12,401 bases of DNA. Origin: Treponema sp. (GTDB taxonomy: Bacteria; Spirochaetota; Spirochaetia; Treponematales; Breznakiellaceae). Position numbers and translations under genes: made by a program. The notes under the pieces were generated by a model, which was given only the letters and a program-made list of their open reading frames with translations, did not search any database and was not told the DNA's origin. Location of the stretch: NCBI GenBank assembly GCA_031283505.1, contig JAITBO010000281.1, positions 1-12,401 on the forward strand, read 5' to 3'. This document shows positions 1 through 5,211 of this stretch, one piece after another. Every line of letters starts with the position of its first letter. Positions within the stretch are counted from its first letter, which is position 1.

Positions 1-17
1 CCAGTTCGCCATTGAGT

Positions 18-57
18 TTGGCAAAGAACGGGTTCCGTTCTAATGATATTTTGCCAA
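18..57. repeat. Two-part inverted repeat at the window edge
   Basis: TTGGCAAA (18-25) pairs with TTTGCCAA (50-57). Inside it, GAACGG (26-31) pairs with CCGTTC (35-40) around a three-base loop, leaving a nine-base bulge on one side only. It covers the TAA that ends the plus-strand reading frame at 41-43. There is no T-run after it on the plus strand, so a standard terminator is unlikely. Confidence 0.6.
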
Positions 58-199
58 TTACACAAAAAATCTGACAGGCCCCCGTTACAAGAAAAAACAA
101 GTATATGTTGACTTTGATGTTGTTTAGTGTAGGTCATTCTGGAAAACCCAAACGAAAAATCCTGCTTTTTTAATACTTTATAGACAGACTCCAGGTAGT

Positions 200-234
200 G
201 TCTGTCCACAAAGTCGGTTACTTTGCGGACAAAC
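200..234 (-). repeat. 15-bp inverted repeat, fully paired only in minus-strand RNA
   Basis: Arms 200-214 and 220-234 surround a five-base loop. Thirteen of fifteen positions are Watson-Crick pairs. The two others (202/232 and 208/226) are C-A or A-C on the plus strand but become G-U pairs in an RNA copied in the direction of the GH57-like gene. A hairpin in that 3' region is therefore favoured on the minus strand. No T-run follows. Confidence 0.6.
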
Positions 235-237
235 TCT

Positions 238-268
238 GCATTTTCTCGCCTAAAGGCTGCGAAAATGC
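238..268 (+). repeat. AT-rich hairpin followed by a plus-strand T-run
   Basis: GCATTTTC (238-245) pairs with GAAAATGC (261-268), and a short GCC/GGC stem (248-250 with 255-257) closes a TAAA loop. On the plus strand GGTTTTTAAGG follows directly, so this could weakly terminate a plus-strand transcript entering from the window edge. The stem is weak for a terminator, so I do not call it one. Confidence 0.45.
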
Positions 269-280
269 GGTTTTTAAGGT

Positions 281-316
281 AGTCTGTCCATAATGTGTCT
301 ACATTATGGACAGACT
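281..316. repeat. Perfect 16-bp inverted repeat with a four-base loop
   Basis: AGTCTGTCCATAATGT (281-296) and its exact complement (301-316) flank GTCT. It begins 14 bases past the stop of the GH57-like gene on the minus strand. A perfect 16-bp stem in an intergenic gap is not expected by chance. It is not followed by a T-run on either strand, so RNA 3'-end protection, a protein binding site or the tip of a mobile element fit better than an intrinsic terminator. Confidence 0.8.
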
Positions 317-329
317 CTAAATAGAAAAA

Positions 330-2270
330 CTACCGGTGAGAAAGTTTCAGCCGGTACCCGGTTTCCAGGGAGGCTTCCGGGTTCAGGACCACTGCGGTCA
401 CCGGAAGGATGCAGGTAAACTGGTAGAGCGGTACGTCCCTGCCATGAACAGGACAGGAAACCCTGACGGGCTGTATATAGGCGTCGAAGTTCGAGTCCGA
501 TTCCAGGGTGAGGCTCACCTCATTTTTAAGGTCCTGAAATTCAACCCCGGCGGTATCCGGTATGATTCCTTCGGCCCCGGGGAGAGCGCTTTCCACGCCG
601 CCGCCGGGCTTCAGGACCCGCTGATAATTCTCCCCCTCTCCGGGAAAAGACAAATCAAGCCGGGGGATAAAATTGAACCTGAGTTCTTCGCCGCCCCGGT
701 TGGTCAGAAGGTATCTGATCGAAAGAGTATCCTTTTTAAGGTAGTAGGTTTTTTCAATCTCTACGGAACCCAGGGGCAGATTCATATTCGGTAAAAGACG
801 GAAACAGAGTTTCTTGTGAACCTTGTTCACTTCGAGGGCTTCGTAACGCTCCAGAACGCAGCAACGACCCGGGAAAGCGGATGGGCCTGTGGCCAGAGCT
901 TCCGGAGGAAAACCAGGGGGCGCCAAAAAATCGGCGAAACCGGTCCTGAACCGACCGTCCCCGGCGCCTTCTTTCCGGGCTTCCAAAACGGCAAGATAAT
1001 TCCAGGTTTTGGGGAGATAATCAAACTCAAAAATCCCGGCGCCCACAGCCTTTACATAGCAGTTGATACGCTCATCCTGGAACAGGTATTCATCTTCCCC
1101 ATCAAGATCAAAATCCACCGTCATAAGGGAAGGAATAAAAATACCCTTTTCCCTGGCGATCTTCTCGGCCCCCAACAGGGCCCGGTAGGCGGCGTTCCTA
1201 ACCGTGTTTCGGTATATCCCCCCCCCGGGCCGCCGGTAAAAGGAATCCAAACCCTGGGCTTTCCAGAGCGATTCCCGGGCGTTGCGCTTACGGGACTTGT
1301 CCCCCCTAAGTTGGTTGATGAGTACGTGGATAAACATCATCTTGGCATAGACGCCGTTCGCTTCCGGATAGGTAATGAGGAATTGCCGGGGATAAAAATC
1401 AATTTTAGGCTCATTGTCTCCATCAGAGGAATTCTCCACCGGTTCTCCCTCAAAGGAGGGGGGAAAATACGCCCTGGTCAATCCCTGCCGGCTCTTATAG
1501 AGCTTTGCCGGGGTATTGAAGTTCACAAAGGACTCGCACTGAGAAAGTTCCTCGAAAAGGCGGAACAAACCTTCTTCAATTTCCTGAACATCCCCGCTTC
1601 CCAGGGACCATTGCTCAGGAAACACTGAAACAACCCGCCTTCCGTCCACGGGTATCTCTTCGGCCAGTTGTTTCATGGCGCGGGTCAGCTTTCCGGAGGT
1701 AAAATCCCGGGTTAACCGGCTCGAAATGGGAAACACTGTAATGATCTTCCCCTGATCTTCCGTGATATGGGGGGTGTACAGGGCTTCTCCGGACAGACCC
1801 GCCCGGATAAATTGTTCCTCCCGGAGAAAGGTATATCCTATACCGGAATTATGCAGAACCCCCGTAAGGCTCTGATCCCAGGCCAGAGCGGGCAGCCAGC
1901 AACCCTGGGGACGCTTGCCGAACTCTTTCCTTATATATGTAGTCATAAGTTCAATCTGCCCGAGCTTATCCGTCTGGGAAAGCAACGTCAATAGGGGTTC
2001 GTAAAACGCGCCTCCCAGCAATTCCACCTGTTTCCGGGCGATAAGTTCTTCCATGAGGGAGAGATATTCCGAATGGGCTTTATCGAGCCACTGGAGCAAA
2101 AAGCCGGAATGGTGCAAAACCGCCTGTATATTTGGGAATTTATTCAACGCCGTAATAAATGGCTTTAATTTTTTGGCATAAAAACGTTCTATTTCATCTT
2201 CCCCTATCCCATAGGGAATATGATTGTGAGAACCTATAATCAATGTTAGAGGAACACTCATCGTAACCAT
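330..2270 (-). CDS. GH57 4-alpha-glucanotransferase-like protein, probably catalytically altered
   Basis: Homologue of GH57 alpha-amylase/4-alpha-glucanotransferases, 646 residues, in the size range of Thermococcus-type enzymes. The N-terminal barrel has SHNHIPYG (14-21; family HNHxPxG) and QVELLGGAFYEPLL (81-94; family GGFYEPIL). A DUF1925-like region follows (about 295-370; YPEANGVYAKMM and AAYRALLGAE), then a C-terminal beta-rich DUF1926-like region (about 390-640). Two catalytic motifs are changed. The family's WL-x-ERVW, with the nucleophile Glu, reads WLPALAW (125-131), with Ala128 at that position. The family's DDGEKFG reads PEQWSLG (218-224). The YWHG-x-FGG stretch is FYRRPGGG. Activity on glucans is therefore doubtful; sugar binding could remain. 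A G9 tract encodes G349-G351. ATG at 2270 and ATG at 2261 are both possible starts: AAGGATA sits very close to the first, while the second matches the usual N-terminus. Confidence 0.85.
   Translation of the reverse strand: MVTMSVPLTLIIGSHNHIPYGIGEDEIERFYAKKLKPFITALNKFPNIQAVLHHSGFLLQWLDKAHSEYLSLMEELIARKQVELLGGAFYEPLLTLLSQTDKLGQIELMTTYIRKEFGKRPQGCWLPALAWDQSLTGVLHNSGIGYTFLREEQFIRAGLSGEALYTPHITEDQGKIITVFPISSRLTRDFTSGKLTRAMKQLAEEIPVDGRRVVSVFPEQWSLGSGDVQEIEEGLFRLFEELSQCESFVNFNTPAKLYKSRQGLTRAYFPPSFEGEPVENSSDGDNEPKIDFYPRQFLITYPEANGVYAKMMFIHVLINQLRGDKSRKRNARESLWKAQGLDSFYRRPGGGIYRNTVRNAAYRALLGAEKIAREKGIFIPSLMTVDFDLDGEDEYLFQDERINCYVKAVGAGIFEFDYLPKTWNYLAVLEARKEGAGDGRFRTGFADFLAPPGFPPEALATGPSAFPGRCCVLERYEALEVNKVHKKLCFRLLPNMNLPLGSVEIEKTYYLKKDTLSIRYLLTNRGGEELRFNFIPRLDLSFPGEGENYQRVLKPGGGVESALPGAEGIIPDTAGVEFQDLKNEVSLTLESDSNFDAYIQPVRVSCPVHGRDVPLYQFTCILPVTAVVLNPEASLETGYRLKLSHR
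1218..1226 (-). repeat. Run of nine G inside the GH57-like gene
   Basis: Nine consecutive C on the plus strand (G on the coding strand) encode three glycines, residues 349-351. A gain or loss of one base would shift the frame a little past the middle of the protein. Poly-G runs of this size are known as variable sites in Treponema pallidum; whether this one varies cannot be seen from one sequence. Confidence 0.9.
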
Positions 2271-2375
2271 TATCCTTTTAATTTCAATTTTAGACTACTT
2301 TCTTTGATATGAAAAGCTAAAATCGCAGAGTAATGTAAAAAAAGAAGTTGTTTAAGGCTTAATCCGTACTGGACA
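2271..2375. other. AT-rich intergenic gap between rnfA and the GH57-like gene
   Basis: This 105-base gap is clearly more AT-rich than the coding sequence on either side. After the rnfA stop, the minus strand has a small TTAAG/CTTAA palindrome and a run of seven T, but no stem strong enough to call an intrinsic terminator. The part closest to the GH57-like gene holds a promoter candidate and AAGGATA before the start codon. Ordinary Rnf operons have rnfB at this place; nothing resembling it is present. Confidence 0.6.
2287..2315 (-). promoter_or_regulatory. Candidate sigma-70-type promoter for the GH57-like gene
   Basis: On the minus strand TTTTCA (2315-2310) and TAAAAT (2292-2287) are separated by 17 bases. 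They match the -35 consensus at four of six positions and the -10 consensus at five of six. The predicted start of transcription, near 2280, leaves a very short leader containing AAGGATA. The region is AT-rich, so chance matches are likely. It is supported mainly by position. Confidence 0.35.
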
Positions 2376-3005
2376 TCATCTTCTTTCCAGGACCTGAAAC
2401 AGTACGGCCACGACGGAAGAAAAAATCAAGGACATAAGGCCCATTGATATGAAGAGAAGGGGCCTCCCCCGCAAGGTATGGGGAAGACGCTCCAGGGACG
2501 AACGCCGGTGTATGTCCCGCAGGATAAGGACCGCCGCCGCTCCTCCCAGGGAAAACCCCAGAGAAAGGACCACCGCTTCTGGAAAGGAACCGGCGAGACG
2601 CAGGGTCAAAATAAGAGCGGCTATGGTAAGGCCATCGTAAGCGGTTACGGCGGGAAACAGATCGGAGGCCGACAATTCTTCGAGTACCGGCCTGGGTATC
2701 CATGCCGCCTGCGGAACATCGGAGAATAAAAAACGCCGGACCAGGACCTCCAGCCCCTTCCCCGCCGCCTTTATCAGGGGAAAGAGCAAAAAATACTCAA
2801 AATACCCCAGGGCCAAGGGGCTTAGGATATACGAAAAGAGGAGCCAGAACAGGAGAACAGAAAAGAAGAGTATTCCCCATTGAAAAAGGGTAGCTCTGAT
2901 AAGCCGTTCCGGGTGAGAACCTATATCCCGTATCCCCAACCCCATTTGAAGCAACAGGTTGAGGGAAAGGCCCGACAAAACCGCCAGGATGATTATATCG
3001 CTCAT
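2376..3005 (-). CDS. rnfA: RnfA-like membrane subunit without any cysteine
   Basis: Integral membrane subunit of the RnfA/NqrE family, 209 residues against about 193 in E. coli. It begins MSDIIILAVLSGLSLN and has about six hydrophobic segments. GRPLLFISMGLMSLIF near the C-terminus matches the RG-x(5)-I-x-x-GLMSLAF block of the family. In RnfA the cluster ligands lie in FLG(I/L)CPF and TTNCAVLG. Here the first reads GLGIRDIG (22-29), putting Arg26 at the cysteine. The second reads VTAYDGLT (120-127), putting Asp124 at the cysteine. The protein contains no cysteine anywhere. The ATG at 3005 has AGGAGG four bases upstream and overlaps the rnfE stop. No rnfB follows: the next 105 bases are non-coding and then a separate GH57-like gene begins. 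The identification rests on gene order, topology and the C-terminal block. Confidence 0.8.
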   Translation of the reverse strand: MSDIIILAVLSGLSLNLLLQMGLGIRDIGSHPERLIRATLFQWGILFFSVLLFWLLFSYILSPLALGYFEYFLLFPLIKAAGKGLEVLVRRFLFSDVPQAAWIPRPVLEELSASDLFPAVTAYDGLTIAALILTLRLAGSFPEAVVLSLGFSLGGAAAVLILRDIHRRSSLERLPHTLRGRPLLFISMGLMSLIFSSVVAVLFQVLERR

Positions 3006-3658
3006 GATTCCTCCTGGTTTTTTTCACCGGATTCCTTGCGAAACTGACGTTTCTTCTCCCGGCGGTACATGGCAAGACCATAACCAAACAGCAAAAGGGC
3101 CCCGGCGGAACTGCCTATGATCTGTATGGGAAAGAGGGTGTCTTCTCCATTGTCAAATATCTCAACGGTACCTCTCATGCCGCCGGGTAGTGAAAGGGAA
3201 CCGAACCCCAGGGGTTCCCGTACCAGGGCAAAAGCCAGGATCAAAAGTCCCAGGGTCAGGGCTTCGGAAACGACCTGTATCAGAGCGTCTTTTAGAGGCA
3301 GAGTCTTAACACGGGGAAGTACCCCGGCGGCGATACAGCATACCGGCGTCAGGATGATAAACAGAGATGTTTCCGCAGCCAGAAAAGGACTTATGAGGCA
3401 AAAGATGAGATAATATACCCCTCCAAAAAAAGCGGACAGGGTGATCATCGTAAGGTTTTTCCCCTTTTTCGGCAATACCGGCGCGGCAAGGCAGAAAACC
3501 AGGGCGGTCAGGGCGTATACCCAGGCCAGAGCGCCCAGAGTTACCAGGGCAAAGGCGGTACGGCTCGAAGCCATAATAAGAAGCCCTACCCCGATGAGGG
3601 TAGAAAGAGGAGAACGGGAACCCCAAAAAAGGTGGTTTTGCGGATACGAATTATTCAC
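3002..3658 (-). CDS. rnfE: RnfE-like membrane subunit with one of two cluster cysteines
   Basis: Integral membrane subunit of the RnfE/NqrD family. The 218 residues align with E. coli RnfE without gaps over the first half-repeat: SPLSTLIGVGLLIMASSRTA (16-35) sits where the family has a LLGLCP block. The cluster cysteine becomes Gly25 and the following Pro becomes Leu26. At the second site, IILTPVCCIAAG (101-112) replaces IPLIVTNCIVVG and keeps a cysteine at C108. VREPLGFGSL (146-155) matches the LRE-x-x-G-x-G turn. Six hydrophobic segments are apparent, with a very basic C-terminus (RREKKRQFRKE). The start is GTG at 3658 with GGGAGG seven bases upstream, overlapping the stop of rnfG. The stop overlaps rnfA by ATGA. 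RnfA and RnfE normally hold one [2Fe-2S] cluster between them in the membrane; it is unlikely to form here. Confidence 0.85.
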   Translation of the reverse strand: MNNSYPQNHLFWGSRSPLSTLIGVGLLIMASSRTAFALVTLGALAWVYALTALVFCLAAPVLPKKGKNLTMITLSAFFGGVYYLIFCLISPFLAAETSLFIILTPVCCIAAGVLPRVKTLPLKDALIQVVSEALTLGLLILAFALVREPLGFGSLSLPGGMRGTVEIFDNGEDTLFPIQIIGSSAGALLLFGYGLAMYRREKKRQFRKESGEKNQEES

Positions 3659-4134
3659 TCTTTATCCTCCCACGCCCTGCGGAGTAAGGCATAACTTGTC
3701 TCTATGTGCCGGGCATAGATGCGGAACTGCCCCGGCGGGAGCCTCTGGAATACCGCTTCCGCGTGAATGCTTAACGGGATGAAGGGACTGGCCTTTCCAT
3801 CCGGGGAAATAAGGGCCAGAAAGGGGGTAAAAACGCCGTCTGACGCCACAGTGAAAACAACCGCCCATTCTTCGGAATTGACGGTGGTAAACCAGGTCCC
3901 CGACTGAACAGCCCGGCCAGGCATACCCCAGGAAGAAAGCGCCGTTTCCAGGCGGATTTCCTCACCTACTGTACTCAGAATCCTATTCACCCCATTGAGA
4001 AGCGCCCGGTTCCGTACCGGCTGAGTGAGCCCCCAAAGCAAAGCGCTAATCAGAATCAAACCGGCTATCCATCCGGCAAAGAGCCCCATGCGTCTGACAG
4101 GCGGCGGAAGGTCCTTTAACTTCTCCAGGATCAC
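3655..4134 (-). CDS. rnfG: Short RnfG-like protein lacking the FMN-attachment motif
   Basis: The call rests on position between rnfD and rnfE, on architecture, and on weak sequence similarity. The 159-residue protein has a short charged N-terminus, one membrane segment (about 17-36), then QPVRNRALLNGVNRILSTV, which resembles the segment after the anchor in RnfG. A globular part follows with VVFTVASDGVFTPFLALISPDG, like the FMN-binding domain strand. Ordinary RnfG is about 190-215 residues and ends in a domain with S(G)AT-type covalent FMN attachment. That motif is absent here and the C-terminus (ETSYALLRRAWEDKE) is short. The start is GTG at 4134 with an excellent AAGGAGG five bases upstream, and it overlaps the rnfD stop. 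The stop overlaps rnfE by GTGA. An unrelated small anchored protein that replaced RnfG cannot be excluded. Confidence 0.72.
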   Translation of the reverse strand: MILEKLKDLPPPVRRMGLFAGWIAGLILISALLWGLTQPVRNRALLNGVNRILSTVGEEIRLETALSSWGMPGRAVQSGTWFTTVNSEEWAVVFTVASDGVFTPFLALISPDGKASPFIPLSIHAEAVFQRLPPGQFRIYARHIETSYALLRRAWEDKE

Positions 4135-5210
4135 GCCGGCCTCCTTGTTTCATCAGGACAGGGATTATGAAACACCCTGCTTTCCATAGACCGGATCACG
4201 GGAGTCAGAACATTAAGCAGGGCGATGGCGAAAAACGCCCCGTAGGGCTCGTTCCCCCGGTACCGAAAAAGAAAGGTGAGAACCCCGCCCAAAAAAGCGA
4301 TGACCGCCGCCCCTATCCATGTTTTCGCTCCCGAAGCGGGTTCCAGGGCCAGAAGGAAGGCAGCCGCTATTGTTCCCCCCGAGAAAAGCCCGTAGAGTAT
4401 GTCCCCCCTTCCCAGGCCCTCTCCCAGCGCCAAGATTCCGGGCGCGGCATCAATAACGGTTTCGTTTATAAAACCCGGCAGGGCGCCGAAAAAACGGACT
4501 AGGAGGGCGTAAGTACCCAGAAAAAGGGGAGCAACCCAGAACCGGCTTACCTGGGAAGCGGTGATCAGAATGGTACCCAGGAGCAGGGCCATGAGCCCCC
4601 GATCCGCGATGATGGACGGAGAAGACGAAAAGAGGAGATTGATATACCCTGCGGGTAACTCCGAGCCGGTCAGAGAAAAGATAGTGTGGTTCAGGAATTC
4701 TGTAACGCTCCTGTCCAGAGAGCCGAAAAACGAAAGAAGCCCACCAGGAACGTTGATTCCCGAGGAAGGAACCCCTGACAGAGCTTTTTCAAATGGACCG
4801 GGCCATGAAAAGCGGATAAACAGCCAGCCGCCAAGGGCGGGGTTCAGCCAGTTGGCCCCCAAGCCTCCAAAACTCTGTTTGACAACCGCCATGGCAAAAA
4901 CAGCTCCCAGAACGGCAAGCAGAGGATTTATATGATTGGGCAGGAGCAGGGTAAGCGCCAGGGCCGACGCAACGGCGCTTCCGTCCCGCAGGGTACGGGT
5001 CCCCATCATCCGGTTTATTACGAATTCCGTAAAGAACGCCGCCACCACCGCCGCAAAAGCAAGACCCAGGGAAGAAAAAGAATCGGTCATGGAAGACTGA
5101 AGTATTCCCAGGCCGGCGCAGACGCTTATTATCACCATCCGTCCCATGGTAGGGCGGGCAAGATTTATCTGGGGGCGCTGTAATAAAAATCGCGGAAGCT
5201 GATCGGACAT
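4131..5210 (-). CDS. rnfD: RnfD-like membrane subunit lacking the flavinylation motif
   Basis: Integral membrane subunit of the RnfD/NqrB family. The 359 residues contain family blocks in order: an N-terminal RPTMGRMVI, DGSAVASALALTLLLP (76-91), KQSFGGLGANWLNPALGG (111-128), YGLFSGGTIAAAFLLALEP (273-291) and FFAIALLNVLTPVI (326-339), with about nine to ten hydrophobic segments between them. In ordinary RnfD a (S/T)GATP motif shortly after the NPALxG block carries covalent FMN on its threonine. Here the matching stretch reads LSGVPSSGINVPGG (144-157) with no GAT. The usual GExS motif before a later helix is also lost (ADRGLMALLLG, 202-212). The ATG at 5210 has GGGGGA nine bases upstream, inside the end of rnfC. 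The tail NPCPDETRRPA is hydrophilic and overlaps rnfG by GTGA. Family membership is clear, but flavin transport of electrons is unlikely. Confidence 0.88.
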   Translation of the reverse strand: MSDQLPRFLLQRPQINLARPTMGRMVIISVCAGLGILQSSMTDSFSSLGLAFAAVVAAFFTEFVINRMMGTRTLRDGSAVASALALTLLLPNHINPLLAVLGAVFAMAVVKQSFGGLGANWLNPALGGWLFIRFSWPGPFEKALSGVPSSGINVPGGLLSFFGSLDRSVTEFLNHTIFSLTGSELPAGYINLLFSSSPSIIADRGLMALLLGTILITASQVSRFWVAPLFLGTYALLVRFFGALPGFINETVIDAAPGILALGEGLGRGDILYGLFSGGTIAAAFLLALEPASGAKTWIGAAVIAFLGGVLTFLFRYRGNEPYGAFFAIALLNVLTPVIRSMESRVFHNPCPDETRRPA

Positions 5211-5211
5211 T

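Larger units (their letters stand above)
181..324. repeat. Intergenic repeat block built on a GTCTGTCCA motif
   Basis: The block begins with TAGACAGACTCCAGGTAG (181-198) and ends with TGGACAGACTCTAAATAG (307-324), which agree at 14 of 18 positions as direct repeats. Between them GTCTGTCCA occurs at 200-208 and 282-290, and its complement occurs at 183-189, 227-234 (altered) and 307-315. Each forward copy faces a reverse copy, giving hairpins. This resembles a small palindromic intergenic element or a miniature transposable element, but no target-site duplication is clear. Confidence 0.55.
1..329. other. AT-rich non-coding stretch rich in inverted repeats
   Basis: I see no convincing gene here. 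The plus strand is open from the window edge to a TAA at 41-43, encoding QFAIEFGKERVPF, which could be the tail of a convergent gene cut by the window. The minus strand is also open from an ATG at 137 to the edge, but without a ribosome site. The rest holds four inverted repeats (18-57, 200-234, 238-268, 281-316) and several copies of a GTCTGTCCA motif. No intrinsic terminator with a proper T-run follows the GH57-like gene on its own strand. Confidence 0.6.

Noticed and set aside
1..137. Minus-strand open frame starting MTYTKQHQSQ and running off the window edge
   Set aside because: No ribosome binding site, low-complexity start, and it runs through a strong hairpin; the plus-strand frame in the same place is equally plausible, so neither is called as a gene.
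816..1628. 270-codon plus-strand open frame inside the GH57-like gene
   Set aside because: Antisense shadow of a well-supported gene in GC-rich DNA; the product is rich in Pro, Gly, Lys and Arg with no recognisable domain.
2345..2365. Terminator after rnfA
   Set aside because: There is a T-run on the minus strand, but the only palindrome nearby has five-base AT-rich arms and a one-base loop.
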